From UBA4802 sp964509195 (GTDB taxonomy: Bacteria > Spirochaetota > UBA4802 > UB4802), in NCBI GenBank assembly GCA_964509195.1, contig CAZDWJ010000008.1:76007-140006 (forward strand): DNA of 64,000 bases. The letters run 5' to 3'. Below the pieces are notes generated by a model. It did not search any database, had not been told where the DNA came from, and worked only from the letters and a program-made list of their open reading frames with translations. The position numbers and the translations under genes are program-made. Each line of letters begins with the position of its first letter. The first letter of the stretch is position 1. Shown one piece after another: positions 45,543 through 54,958 of this stretch.

Positions 45543-47273
45543 ATGAGAATGTCACGCTATCTTATTCCAACGCTCAAAGAAGATCCTGCAGATGCAGTGA
45601 TAACCAGCCACAAGCTTATGATACGTGCAGGGCTTATCCGGAAAGAATCAGCTGGTATGTATATCTATCTGCCATCAGGATTGCGTGTTTTGCAAAAGAT
45701 TATTAATATAGTGCGCGAAGAAATGAATAAAGCTGGTGCGTTAGAGTTCTTAATGCCGGAGCTTACCAATGCAGATCTTTGGAAAGAGTCGGGGCGCTGG
45801 CATACCATGGGCCCTGAAATGATACGCATAAAGGACCGCAATGGACTTGAATATGCCCTGGCACCAACGCATGAAGAAGCATTCACCAATGCAATCCGCA
45901 TGATTGTAACCTCTTACAGGGATTTACCTGTCAATGCATATCAAATCAACACTAAATTTCGTGATGAGATTCGCCCGCGATTTGGTGTTATGCGCAGCAA
46001 AGAATTCATAATGAAGGATGCGTATTCGTTTGATATAGATGAAGCCGGACTTGAGCGCTCATACCAGATAATGCGGCAGACGTACCGAAATATCTTCAAA
46101 CGGTGCGGATTGGAGACAATTCCGGTAGAAGCTGATACTGGTTCAATGGGGGGAAGCGATTCGGAAGAATTCATGGTGGCATCTGAGGTTGGGGAAGAGA
46201 TTTTGCTTTTGTGTGATGCATGTGGCTATAAGTCCAATCAGGAACGGGCCACCTGTCAGTATGAACTATCGCCCAATAAAGAAAATGCCGAAGCACTTGA
46301 AATAGTAGATACCCCTGATGTGCGCACAATTGATGAGCTGGTGCAATTTTTTGGATGCAGTGCACATGCATTTTTAAAAAGCCTTATTTACGTTGCCGAC
46401 GGTATGCCGGTGATGGCTGTGGTGCCAGGTGATCGCGAAATAAACGAGGTGAAACTAAAAAATGCGTTGGGTGCAGTTGAATTAGAGCTTGCTCCTGACA
46501 CGGTTGTGGAAGAGGTGACAGGAGCGCCTGTTGGTTTTGCGGGGCCAATTTTAGCAAAAGGTAAACAGGTGCGCATCATCTTTGATACTCAGGTAAAATA
46601 TATTGGCAACGGCATTACAGGAGCTAATGAAAAAGACAAACATTATAAAGGAGTCAATCCCGGAAGAGATTTTGCCATTACGCAAGAGGCTGACATTACT
46701 CTGGTGGTTGCCGGGGATAAATGTCCACACTGCGGCTATCCTCTCAAAGAAAAAAAGGGGATTGAGGTGGGGCACATTTTTAAGTTAGGCTATAAGTACA
46801 CAAAGTCAATGAATGTAACAGTGCTTGACCAGAATGGAAAGGCTATTACCCCCATTATGGGCTGTTATGGGATTGGCGTTAACCGCACTATGGCAGCGGT
46901 AATTGAGCAGCATCATGATGAGCGAGGGATTATCTGGCCAATGAGCGTTGCACCATTTCACGTGCATCTGGTGAGTCTGGCTAAAAATGAAGCTGAAGAA
47001 CAATTAGCTGACCAGGTGTATATGCTGCTTTCAACGCACGGGATAGAGATTCTCTATGATGATCGCAAAGCAAGCCCCGGCTTTAAGTTTGGCGATGCTG
47101 ATCTTATTGGCATACCAGTACGCCTCACATTGGGGAAAGCATTTTTTGGCGATAGTTCCTCAATTGAGGTCAAACTGCGCAACAAAGATGAAAAACAAAT
47201 CGTTGCTAAAGACGATATTGTGTCGTATTGCAAAAAGCTAATTGCCGACCAATTATCCACCCTGAATTCATAG
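45543..47273 (+). CDS. proS: Prolyl-tRNA synthetase (bacterial type, with INS/editing domain)
   Basis: 576 residues, usual bacterial ProS length. Class II motifs: motif 1 LPSGLRVLQKIINIVREEM, motif 2 RDEIRPRFGVMRSKEFIMKD, and motif 3 GCYGIGVNRTMAAVIEQ. Between motifs 2 and 3 sits the INS editing domain (about 220-400), which hydrolyses mischarged Ala-tRNA. The C-terminal anticodon-binding domain follows. GAGGAAACAGACT precedes the ATG. A TTGACA at 45478-45483 may be its -35 box. Confidence 0.96.
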   Translation: MRMSRYLIPTLKEDPADAVITSHKLMIRAGLIRKESAGMYIYLPSGLRVLQKIINIVREEMNKAGALEFLMPELTNADLWKESGRWHTMGPEMIRIKDRNGLEYALAPTHEEAFTNAIRMIVTSYRDLPVNAYQINTKFRDEIRPRFGVMRSKEFIMKDAYSFDIDEAGLERSYQIMRQTYRNIFKRCGLETIPVEADTGSMGGSDSEEFMVASEVGEEILLLCDACGYKSNQERATCQYELSPNKENAEALEIVDTPDVRTIDELVQFFGCSAHAFLKSLIYVADGMPVMAVVPGDREINEVKLKNALGAVELELAPDTVVEEVTGAPVGFAGPILAKGKQVRIIFDTQVKYIGNGITGANEKDKHYKGVNPGRDFAITQEADITLVVAGDKCPHCGYPLKEKKGIEVGHIFKLGYKYTKSMNVTVLDQNGKAITPIMGCYGIGVNRTMAAVIEQHHDERGIIWPMSVAPFHVHLVSLAKNEAEEQLADQVYMLLSTHGIEILYDDRKASPGFKFGDADLIGIPVRLTLGKAFFGDSSSIEVKLRNKDEKQIVAKDDIVSYCKKLIADQLSTLNS

Positions 47274-47305
47274 ATTTTTCTTGCTGATGCGATATACTTT
47301 TTAGT

Positions 47306-47452
47306 ATGGAAGAAATAGTTACAATAGTTATACTGGTTATCGCATCACTGGTGTATATCATTCACTATGTGAAAGTAACTTTGCAAAAACCACAGCAATG
47401 TGTATGTGAGAAATGTCCTGTAGAGTGCAAAGAAAGAAAAGAGCGCCACTAA
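47306..47452 (+). CDS. Small membrane protein with Cys-rich tail
   Basis: 48 residues, too short for most ORF filters. One membrane helix (IVTIVILVIASLVYIIHYV) is followed by a short cytoplasmic tail with four Cys in the pattern CVCEKCPVEC. This resembles FeoB-associated Cys-rich membrane proteins, but no feo genes are near. It starts 32 bases after proS and ends within a stem-loop. A metal- or Fe-S-related role is only a guess. Confidence 0.5.
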   Translation: MEEIVTIVILVIASLVYIIHYVKVTLQKPQQCVCEKCPVECKERKERH

Positions 47453-47460
47453 AGGCGCTC
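47427..47460 (-). terminator. Terminator of ssb, overlapping the small Cys-rich ORF
   Basis: The perfect 7-bp stem GAGCGCC/GGCGCTC (47441-47460) has a 6-base loop. Read on the minus strand it is followed by TTTTCTTTCTTT, so it suits termination of the ssb gene (stop at 47487). Confidence 0.6.
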
Positions 47461-47486
47461 ATGAGCTATGGAAGAGTTATTGCTTA

Positions 47487-47840
47487 TCAGGAATTAAGTA
47501 CTACTTCTTCAGCATTTTTACTGTTTAGTGATTCAATGAATTTTACCTGATTAGATACAAGTTTAATTTTAGAACGAGATTTACCTGTATCATCCTGCCA
47601 TCTGTCCTGCTTTAAGCGTCCTGTTGCCTGAATCATCCGTCCTTTTTTGATATTTTCTGCACACAGATCAGCAAGTTTTTCCCATGTTTCAATATCAATA
47701 TACGAAACATGAGGTTTTGCTTCACCTTTAATTGGATGGTCCATGGCAATGGCAAACACACATACAGATTTGCCAGTTTTTGTTTTTCGTAAAATAGGAT
47801 CGTGAGTAACTCTTCCTTCCAGATCGATTGGTTTTGACAT
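47487..47840 (-). CDS. ssb: Single-stranded DNA-binding protein
   Basis: 117 residues. The OB-fold of SSB is seen: LEGRVTHDPILRKTKTGKSV with the family's GRVxxDPxLRxTxxGKxV, then FAIAMDHPIKG, ETWEKLADLCAENIKKGRMI, and GRLKQDRWQDDTGKSRSKIKLV. It lacks the acidic C-terminal tail (ends EEVVLNS), so it is a short SSB like those of some Bacteroidota and Spirochaetota accessory copies. It may be the only SSB or a second one; this cannot be judged here. It is monocistronic. Confidence 0.88.
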   Translation of the reverse strand: MSKPIDLEGRVTHDPILRKTKTGKSVCVFAIAMDHPIKGEAKPHVSYIDIETWEKLADLCAENIKKGRMIQATGRLKQDRWQDDTGKSRSKIKLVSNQVKFIESLNSKNAEEVVLNS

Positions 47841-48088
47841 AGTATCACCTCATGTAATAAAAATATTTTGATACAACGTTTCACTATATAAAACGCTTGA
47901 TGTTAGAAAAATTAATAGTGAGGTGAAAATTTTTGGATTTTTTTTAAAAAATTTTTAAAAATGAGGTGTAAAACGTACTTCAGCTAAAAAAATATTTTGC
48001 TATAATTACCCTTATACGCAAGTGTGATACATTGTAATATACGCTATGCTAAGTATAGTACCGATTATCACGTAAAAAGGGGAATAAT

Positions 48089-49501
48089 ATGGCAGAGGAA
48101 AAAAAATCACCCAATCAGGAATTGCAGGAAAAGTTAAGTGTAAAAAAAGAAAGTGCATGGATAAAAATAAAAGACAAAATCGAAGCAATATACAGCTTTT
48201 CTGAAGAGTATAAATCATTTATGGGCAAAAATAAGACCGAACGGCTGTGCATTCGCACCATGATTGAGATGCTTGAAAAGGCAGGTTTTTCATCAATTAC
48301 TACACAGCATGAGTTGAAACAGGGCACTGCAGTGTATAAAAATATTAAAGGCAAAAGCCTCATTGTCTGTAAAGTAGGCTCTGACCCCATGAAATTGCGC
48401 ATAATCGGCGCTCATGTAGATTCCCCAAGGCTTGATTTAAAACCTTATCCGCTTTATGAAGATGCAGAGGTAGCGCTGTTAAAATCACATTACTATGGCG
48501 GGATAAAGAAATATCAGTGGGTAAATATACCGTTAGCTATTCATGGAGTGGCTTTTACAAAAGAAGGGAAGACAGTTGAAATACATATTGGCGAAAATTC
48601 CGATGAACCGCGGTTTATCATTCCAGATTTATTGCCTCATTTAGCCAAAGACCAGATGAAAAAGACCGGTGAGAATATAATTGAGGGAGAAGAGCTCAAT
48701 ATTCTTTTTGCCCACATTCCTGTTGATGATAAAGATATAAAAGAAAAGATAAAATTTAATGTATTAAAATATCTCAATTCTACGTATGGACTTGTAGAGG
48801 AGGATTTCATAGCTGCTGATATTGAACTAGTGCCTGCATACCAGCCGGTAGATATCGGAATTGACCGTGGCCTCATTGCTGCGTATGGACAGGACGACAG
48901 GGCATGTGCGTATACAGCATTCAGAGCATTGCTTGACACTAGTGATTGCAAAGAGACAGTTATATTGTATTTAGCTGACCGAGAAGAGATTGGCTCTATG
49001 GGCGATACAGGTGCTGAAAGTTTTGTATTTGTAAACTTTATGCGTGAGTACATACGTAAAACAGGAATCATAGCAACATGGGATGAGCTTTTAGAAAATG
49101 CAGTTTCAATTTCTGCTGATGTAACAGGTGCTCTTGATCCCACATTTAAAAGTGTTAATGATCCAAATAATGTGTCGTATCTTGGTCATGGAGTGAGTAT
49201 TGAAAAATATGGCGGCCGCGGTGGCAAATATTCAACCAGCGAAGCTCATGCTGAGTACATGCACTATTTGCGCACGTTAGCAGACAGGCATGGGATTCCA
49301 TGGCAAACAGGTGAACAGGGCAAAATTGATGTGGGTGGTGGTGGCACTATAGCAATGTTCATGAGTCGCTATGGCATGGATTGTGTTGATGTTGGCCCAT
49401 GTATGCTTGGAATGCATTCACCATTTGAGGTGACTTCAAAAGTTGATATTTATTGTACGTATTTGTTTTATAAAGCGTTTTTTGAGGATTCAAGAAAATA
49501 A
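48089..49501 (+). CDS. M18 family aminopeptidase
   Basis: 470 residues. The dinuclear-zinc aminopeptidase layout is clear: GAHVDSPRLDLKP with the first zinc His-x-Asp, GQDDRACAYTAFRALLD with the bridging Asp, and ADREEIGSMGDTGAES with the catalytic Glu pair. SADVTGALDP and GMHSPFEVTSKVD hold further zinc ligands. The family removes acidic or neutral N-terminal residues in the cytoplasm. The start codon has AAAAGGGG upstream. It is a single gene; the assembly gap begins 66 bases after its stop. Confidence 0.93.
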   Translation: MAEEKKSPNQELQEKLSVKKESAWIKIKDKIEAIYSFSEEYKSFMGKNKTERLCIRTMIEMLEKAGFSSITTQHELKQGTAVYKNIKGKSLIVCKVGSDPMKLRIIGAHVDSPRLDLKPYPLYEDAEVALLKSHYYGGIKKYQWVNIPLAIHGVAFTKEGKTVEIHIGENSDEPRFIIPDLLPHLAKDQMKKTGENIIEGEELNILFAHIPVDDKDIKEKIKFNVLKYLNSTYGLVEEDFIAADIELVPAYQPVDIGIDRGLIAAYGQDDRACAYTAFRALLDTSDCKETVILYLADREEIGSMGDTGAESFVFVNFMREYIRKTGIIATWDELLENAVSISADVTGALDPTFKSVNDPNNVSYLGHGVSIEKYGGRGGKYSTSEAHAEYMHYLRTLADRHGIPWQTGEQGKIDVGGGGTIAMFMSRYGMDCVDVGPCMLGMHSPFEVTSKVDIYCTYLFYKAFFEDSRK

Positions 49502-49566
49502 AATCTTGCACTATTTTATTTTGTGGTTCATATATTTGTTTTGAGGAATAAATGGGGGGGGGAAGG

Positions 49567-49677
49567 NNNNNNNNNNNNNNNNNNNNNNNNNNNNNNNNNN
49601 NNNNNNNNNNNNNNNNNNNNNNNNNNNNNNNNNNNNNNNNNNNNNNNNNNNNNNNNNNNNNNNNNNNNNNNNNNNNN
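49567..49677. other. Assembly gap (run of N)
   Basis: 111 unresolved bases, preceded by a run of nine G. The window is therefore a scaffold, and the true length and content of the gap are unknown. The decayed ATPase gene just right of it continues into the gap. Confidence 0.98.
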
Positions 49678-50401
49678 CTCTATCTATTCCATAGTAATCT
49701 ATAAGTGCAAAAATATTTTTACAATCTTTTAATGTTGGGTTCTCAGCTAATTTGCACTCAATAGCAATGATTTTTCCTGATGTGTGTTCAAGGATAAAAT
49801 CTACCTAATTTTCCATAGACATTACGCCAGTAATAAATGTTGAGACGCTTACCATAAAAAGAATAGTGTTTAATTATTTCATTTGCGATGTAGTTTTCAA
49901 AAAAAACCTGCCATTGAAGAATTTTGAAGTTGATGCGCGGTTTCAAATCCACACAAAAAAGCAGCGAGGCCTGTATCAGTAAAATCAACTTTTGGTGATT
50001 TTATTATCCTTTTACCTTTATTTGCAAAATATGGTTCAACTGCCCACTAGACTTTAAGAAACGCCCTGCATAAGTAAAAAATTTTGTGAACCAGTTATTA
50101 AAAATTGTCCAGTTTGTCTATTACTATCAATAGCAATTTTTAAGCTCTAAAAAAGTTGAAGAACGTATTGAATTTCATTTATAATAAGAGGTATAGCAAA
50201 CTTATGGATAAATTCAATGGTATATGTGGTAGCAGCATATTGATTTGCCGGCAAATCTAGTGTTACATACGAAGCATTTGAAAACATTTTTTTAAGAAGA
50301 GATATTTTCCCTACCTGCCTTAGACTTGTTATAAGTGCAGCAGGAAATTGTTCAAAAGCTTGAGTGATAATTGATTCTAGTTTTCTTTCAATCCACTTGT
50401 G
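49678..50401 (-). pseudogene. Decayed AAA ATPase with DUF4143 domain
   Basis: Read on the minus strand from 50401: WIERKLESIITQAFEQFPAA, LITSLRQVGKISLLKKMFSN, ASYVTLDLPANQYAA, IPLIINEIQYVLQLF-stop, then GQFLITGSQNFLLMQGVS-stop. The Walker A GPRQVGKTT is here SLRQVGKIS. The central part is deleted. The C-terminal DUF4143 part resumes as PYFANKGKRIIKSPKVDFTD, FFENYIANEIIKHYSFYGKR, then a frameshift and GKIIAIECKLAENP with the nuclease-like ExK. Stops, frameshifts and the deletion make it inactive. It runs into the assembly gap. Confidence 0.8.
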
Positions 50402-50440
50402 GATTTATTGCATTGTTAATGCAAAAAAAATCAATTTCAT

Positions 50441-50776
50441 TTACGGATTGAGACGGCTGTGCAAAATCTCCATTATTTCTTTGATGAGCGCTAAGTATTC
50501 ATTTTGTGCAGTAACAAACTCCTTTACCAGTGGTTTTTCTAATAAGGCCTCACGGAGTTCAACAGAAGTGGGGTCATCTTTTATGTTTATTTCACCTGCT
50601 TCCATTTTTTGGTTTAACTTTTTGCCATGTTCCACTAGTCGTGAAAGCAAATGCAACGCTTCTTTGTCTTCATTCATCTGATACAGCAGTGAAAAATATC
50701 GTGTTGCTACAGGATGCTCTGCTATACTATAGGCAAGCTCTTTAGCTTTTTGTTTTATGTCATCTAAATCACTCAT
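50441..50776 (-). CDS. YlbF-family helical protein
   Basis: 111 residues, all-helical. The family pattern is seen: IKQKAKELAYSIAEHPVATRYFSL, then LVEHGKKLNQKMEAGE and VKEFVTAQNEYLALIKEIMEIL. YlbF/YmcA/YaaT-type proteins are small cytoplasmic cofactors of RNA processing and developmental control in Bacillus. The role outside Firmicutes is unclear. It lies alone next to the decayed ATPase. Confidence 0.78.
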   Translation of the reverse strand: MSDLDDIKQKAKELAYSIAEHPVATRYFSLLYQMNEDKEALHLLSRLVEHGKKLNQKMEAGEINIKDDPTSVELREALLEKPLVKEFVTAQNEYLALIKEIMEILHSRLNP

Positions 50777-50854
50777 TGTTTGCTCCTAGAATGTAATCTA
50801 ATAGATCTACACAGTAAAAGGCAGGTTTATTGATTTGGTTAAATTACTCACTTT

Positions 50855-51721
50855 TTACATACGTGATTTTTTGTAAACTTCATCAAAAAATGTTAACACA
50901 GGTACTACTTCACTATTCCAGTAGGTAAAGTCATGGCCGCACGCACACTCATGGAATGTAATGCTAATAGATGGTTTTGCTTTTATTAATGCATCATAAA
51001 ACATTTTTGTCTGCTCAAAAGGTGTAACAGTATCATGTGTGCCATGGCCAAGATACAAAGGTATATCCCATTGTGAAATCGCATAATACGGATTGTCTAC
51101 TTTTTCCCACCTATCTTTAAATTTTGGATATGGACCATATACGGCTGTCATCAGTTTATCCTTAGGCATCAACTCCTGTCTGTAATCACCTGACAATGAT
51201 GCAGCAGCTTTAAAAATTCCTCTGTTATACAGAGCAGTAAGGACAGCTCCTCTTCCTCCTGTAGAAAGTCCCATAACAACATTAAACTGGTTGTGTAACA
51301 ACAATCCGCGTTTTTGCAAATCCGGGATTAAGATTTCTTTTAGCCATTGTGATCCCGGAGTTTTTGCCCACTTGCGCTTTGTTTCAGGGTAGTAGTGTGA
51401 TTCGTAGATAGTGACCGTCATCTCAGGCAGAATGAGATTGTAGCCTCTTTTAGCGGCTTCATTGCGCAATGATGTTTCCTCTATCCAGCGTTTACGGCTG
51501 AAATTCCATCCCGGTAACACCAGGATATTTTTTTTACAGGTACTATCGCTTATAATAATATCTACTGGAATTTGTTTACTCGGGTTTTGAGCTGCATCAG
51601 GCAATAAAAGTGTGTGCAGCCCCGGTGTATATGTACATTGTGCCTGCGAATTGTGGGAACAGCGAAAAAGGAGTACCCATGGTGTAATCACTAAAATTGC
51701 AAATAGAAAAAATTTTTTCAT
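50855..51721 (-). CDS. Exported esterase, alpha/beta hydrolase (esterase D-like)
   Basis: 288 residues. An N-terminal hydrophobic signal (FFLFAILVITPWVLLFRC) could be a lipobox-type signal (Cys at 21) or a plain one. The nucleophile elbow is VMGLSTGGRGAV, with GTHDTVTPFE holding the catalytic Asp and ACGHDFTYWN the catalytic His. The arrangement is that of esterase D and feruloyl-esterase-like enzymes. The substrate is unknown. It overlaps the upstream lipoprotein gene by 4 bases, so the two are co-translated. Confidence 0.82.
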   Translation of the reverse strand: MKKFFLFAILVITPWVLLFRCSHNSQAQCTYTPGLHTLLLPDAAQNPSKQIPVDIIISDSTCKKNILVLPGWNFSRKRWIEETSLRNEAAKRGYNLILPEMTVTIYESHYYPETKRKWAKTPGSQWLKEILIPDLQKRGLLLHNQFNVVMGLSTGGRGAVLTALYNRGIFKAAASLSGDYRQELMPKDKLMTAVYGPYPKFKDRWEKVDNPYYAISQWDIPLYLGHGTHDTVTPFEQTKMFYDALIKAKPSISITFHECACGHDFTYWNSEVVPVLTFFDEVYKKSRM

Positions 51722-52860
51722 TGCACACGCTCTGCAAGCATAAGGTTAGAATTGCCAATGCCGCTGTTATATCCATATGAGAATGGCAACGGACCTTTTG
51801 ATTGTGTATCAAACTTATCCTTAAGTTCTTGCTGGTATCGGTGGGCAAACAGTGGAACCGGTTTGGTGTAGACGCCAAAGAATGTGAGTTTCCACTGATA
51901 GGGGCTGAAAAACTTAAGTGCTACGCCAGAATCATCCTGTAAAATAAGGTCACTGTGATTCAGTGTCAGGTCACGCATCTTAGTAAATTTGTTGTTATTA
52001 TGCATAAGATATGAAGCAGATTTTATGATTGTTGCGTATCGCTTATATGATTCAAGGTGTGGTATAAAATTTGTGTACGTTGATAATGAATTGTCTATAA
52101 CATTAATCTGGAAATACCGCACCCGTTTGATATATCCTGTATTGTCTTTAAAGAATATTTCAGCTCCTGGAATATACTTGTTCTGCTTCATGACGGGTGG
52201 TGATGTGGTAATCAGGCTATTGTCATCAATCCAGATTTTGCGTGCGTTAATTACTTCATAATCCATCTGCCCTAAAAACCACATGATAATGCTTATCATG
52301 CTGTTGAATTCGTTAGTACTTACATTTTTTTGCATATCAAGGGTTTTAAAAAAATTCATATTGAGTATTTCATTGAGTGACTTTCGCAAACCCCATAGCC
52401 CTGAAAAGACGCGCTCTTTTACTACTGAATGGGGGTCGGGGATTTCACCACATGGTTCAAGGCCAAACATTATATATTCATCACCATCAGGGAAAAAAGC
52501 AATAGCATTTAAGATATCAGGTCCGCTAAAAGGATAAAAGATTGTTTTATTGTATTTTGCAGGGAGGTTCTGTTTTCTCCATTTTTCTATTTCATCAAGG
52601 TTTTTTTGCTGTAAACGTGCCCAGCTTTTCTTCAATTCATCCACATACGCTTTATAGCGAGTGTCAAGGGTTAATTGGAATAGCGGAGATGATGGTGATA
52701 ATGGTTTCCCAGAAAGGAATCGTGTTGCTTCAACCAATTTTGTATCAATAGGTGTTGCAACAAACGGTGATTGTGTGCGTGCTGATGTATTGCTATACAG
52801 GCCGCATGATAAGATAAAGGTAACTAAAAATAATAGTAAAGTATTCTTAAATTTTGACAT
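51718..52860 (-). CDS. Lipoprotein of unknown function
   Basis: 380 residues. The lipobox FILSCG has Cys at about 19. The body has no repeat or motif that I can assign. It contains FYPFSGPDILNAIAFFPDGD and FGLEPCGEIPDPHSV, which read like a compact folded enzyme-like domain, then a beta-rich C-terminal half. PFSGPD followed by FxPD is reminiscent of a conserved uncharacterised lipoprotein group. Coupling with the esterase gene by ATGA overlap suggests both act in the same envelope process. Confidence 0.72.
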   Translation of the reverse strand: MSKFKNTLLLFLVTFILSCGLYSNTSARTQSPFVATPIDTKLVEATRFLSGKPLSPSSPLFQLTLDTRYKAYVDELKKSWARLQQKNLDEIEKWRKQNLPAKYNKTIFYPFSGPDILNAIAFFPDGDEYIMFGLEPCGEIPDPHSVVKERVFSGLWGLRKSLNEILNMNFFKTLDMQKNVSTNEFNSMISIIMWFLGQMDYEVINARKIWIDDNSLITTSPPVMKQNKYIPGAEIFFKDNTGYIKRVRYFQINVIDNSLSTYTNFIPHLESYKRYATIIKSASYLMHNNNKFTKMRDLTLNHSDLILQDDSGVALKFFSPYQWKLTFFGVYTKPVPLFAHRYQQELKDKFDTQSKGPLPFSYGYNSGIGNSNLMLAERVQ

Positions 52861-52969
52861 AGATCCTCTTTATACTATAAAACAATTTAATAATCATTTC
52901 CACCTGTATGTATGTGTTTAATTATTTATGTCAATGATTTTATTACGGTTTATAGTGTGCTATTGAAAA

Positions 52970-53100
52970 AGCTTTTTCTATATAATTTTCGCATCGCTTC
53001 CTTTATTGGTTTTGCCACAAACAATGGCATAATTGTCCTGAAATGATGCTAAAGTATAGCAAACTGTGAGTGAGATTTACTCACAGTTCACTTTTTTAGA
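52970..53100 (+). repeat. Eroded copy of the ~150 bp inverted-repeat element (copy D)
   Basis: The segment TTTTGCCACAAACAATGG and its surroundings (ATTTTCGCATCGCT ... ATAATTGTCCTGAAATGATGC) align with the interior of the element at 59990 after many changes. The arm TGAGATTTACTCAC corresponds to GCGAAATTTACTCA. A perfect stem AACTGTGAGT/ACTCACAGTT (53062-53088) has replaced one end. The match is weaker than in the other three copies. Confidence 0.5.
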
Positions 53101-53115
53101 AAAAAAATATCGTAA

Positions 53116-54444
53116 TTACTTTAACGAGAGCAGTGGGAATGTTGCCCCGCCTTCTTTAAACACAGCAATTGCAGCTTTTTTTCCTAAATGCGCAATACCT
53201 CTTTCTATTACCTCCTGTGGATTATTAAATCGTTCAAAAAATCCTAACGCTTTCACTTCAGCATCAGAAAGAGATGGCACGTAAAAATACAGGTTGTGTG
53301 CACGTATGAGCTGCATTGAGTAATATGTCAAAAATTTTTGCTCTACATCAAGACCCGGTTTAACTTTTTCAAGGAATCCAAGTACACGCGCAGGACCCAA
53401 TGTTCTAAGAATAGTTCGCGTAAACCATAGCGGCGTTGATTTTTCAGGCAGCGGAATATCGTCAAGCCCGCGTTCAGCGCGTAAAAATCCCATCACAATG
53501 CCTTTTGGTTTTAATGCAGGAAGTGTGTTTCCCACGCATTTCATACTCTGCTTAAAGTTAATATCCATTGGTGCTGAATTCGTTATAACACCATCTACCT
53601 GTTTGTGCAGTGGCAGACCACATATTGTTTTGGTAAACGCAACGGCTTCCCTGTGGCAATGGATGGGGTGCCCTGCAAAGCAGGCAATAATGTCTTTTTT
53701 ACTGTCAAGGACAACGTTAATACAGAATATTTCAGCATTTATCATGTTCAGCGTTTCTTCTAGGTCAAGCCTAAACGAGTTATTCTCGGCATCAACGGCA
53801 ACTCTGTTAAATCGGTATGGAGGCTCAGCAATAATTGAGTGGTGGTGTCCGATAGTTTCAGCATATGCAACACCAGGCAGTATATTTTTCATGCCTCCGC
53901 CAAACCCTGCCCATAGATGTGGTTCAACAAGGCCTATGAGTATAACAAGGTCTGCATCTTTCAGATGATGGTTCAGATAGACTTCTATACCACGCGATGT
54001 GGTGCCAAAGTATGCATTTTTGTTTTTATCAAACGCATTATGGTTTTCCCACGTAACTGCATTTACATTTTTTTTGCCAATCTTTTCTTCCATTTCTACC
54101 TGCTTCATGGGCGTGTGAATACCCAGCGCTGGGATTACAATCGCATTGCTTTTTGTATTGCATCCAGCTTTTTTTAATCCATCAAGGACAATATCAAAAA
54201 ATTTATACGCAGGAGTAGGACGTGTGTTATCGTCAACTACAATCACAACTTTTTTATTTTTCAAACTGTGTTTGGAAAGAGGCTTTGCAGCAACAGGTTT
54301 TGCTAACGCAGCAGCAACAATGTCCTTTTCTTTTTTATTTTTGTGCGATAGCTCCAGGTGCTTTTGCTGTGGAATGATGATCTCCCATGTATCAGGAACA
54401 TCTATTGAAATGTGTGAAGTTCCCCACGGTAAATCTATTTTCAT
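53116..54444 (-). CDS. LarA-like (DUF2088) protein
   Basis: 442 residues. LarA signatures are present: VVIVVDDNTRPTPAYKFFD, ALGIHTPMKQVEM, then VEPHLWAGFGGGMKNILPGV with the active-site Lys, and AETIGHHHSI. LarA uses a nickel-pincer cofactor to racemise lactate; homologues act on other 2-hydroxy acids. The cofactor genes larB, larC and larE are not in the window, so function may depend on genes elsewhere, or the protein may be a cofactor-independent relative. It is a single gene. Confidence 0.85.
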   Translation of the reverse strand: MKIDLPWGTSHISIDVPDTWEIIIPQQKHLELSHKNKKEKDIVAAALAKPVAAKPLSKHSLKNKKVVIVVDDNTRPTPAYKFFDIVLDGLKKAGCNTKSNAIVIPALGIHTPMKQVEMEEKIGKKNVNAVTWENHNAFDKNKNAYFGTTSRGIEVYLNHHLKDADLVILIGLVEPHLWAGFGGGMKNILPGVAYAETIGHHHSIIAEPPYRFNRVAVDAENNSFRLDLEETLNMINAEIFCINVVLDSKKDIIACFAGHPIHCHREAVAFTKTICGLPLHKQVDGVITNSAPMDINFKQSMKCVGNTLPALKPKGIVMGFLRAERGLDDIPLPEKSTPLWFTRTILRTLGPARVLGFLEKVKPGLDVEQKFLTYYSMQLIRAHNLYFYVPSLSDAEVKALGFFERFNNPQEVIERGIAHLGKKAAIAVFKEGGATFPLLSLK

Positions 54445-54536
54445 GGAAACCTCCTAAATAGCTAATTTGTTGGGCTTTTTATACAAAAATATTTGATGTA
54501 TGTCAATATTATTTATTTGAAAGTAAGAAAATTATG

Positions 54537-54552
54537 ATGCTCTGACCCCTTT
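54537..54552 (-). repeat. Intergenic copy of ATGCTCTGACCCCTTT
   Basis: The 16 bases are identical to 63948-63963, also intergenic. It is one of nine GCTCTGACCC sites in the window. Confidence 0.75.
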
Positions 54553-54585
54553 CCTTTGGCAACCATTTATCTAGGCAGAGGATGG

Positions 54586-54855
54586 ATGTTTAGGAATAAT
54601 CCAATTTCAAAGAGAGATTATATGGAATCATGGATGTTACATCCGGTTATCTTTCTGTTGGGATTATTTCATGCCCCAATTTTTATCTTGTGGGATGACA
54701 TGCTAAATGTTGCAAGAACTACATATCTTTTTAAAAAAGGTGTAACAATACAAACTCCATTTGTAGAATGATTTATAGCCAGAGAAGGTGCTAAAAAAAT
54801 TGCACAGCGATTTTCTATTTGAGATGTTGTTCTTAAAATTTTATCAGTGCACTAA
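54586..54855 (+). pseudogene. Possible decayed small membrane-protein gene
   Basis: The frame reads MFRNNPISKRDYMESWMLHP, VIFLLGLFHAPIFILWDD, MLNVARTTYLFKKG, TPFVE, then TGA, FIAREGAKKIAQRFSI, TGA, DVVLKILSVH-stop. Both TGA codons stand where TGG (Trp) would restore a continuous hydrophobic and basic protein. Read-through of TGA as Trp is not expected here, since other genes use TGA as a normal stop. No family is recognised. An AGAGG lies just before the ATG. Confidence 0.35.
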
Positions 54856-54958
54856 ACCTTTTTTAAAACTATTAATTAGTTGTAGACTTTTTTTAGTGTG
54901 AGTATTATCAAATAACTGAAATAATATCATATAAAAAATTTACAGAAGAAGGTGTTCT

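Noticed and set aside
49523..49732. ORF running across the run of N
   Set aside because: Its middle is unknown sequence; the reading frame has no evidence.
53062..53095. Stem AACTGTGAGT/ACTCACAGTT as terminator of the LarA-like gene
   Set aside because: The T-run is on the plus-strand side, whereas the gene is on the minus strand; it fits better as part of the eroded repeat element.
54586..54855. TGA read as tryptophan (alternative code)
   Set aside because: TGA ends genes here (for example the ThDP enzyme at 6679), so the two TGA codons are more simply mutations in a decayed gene.
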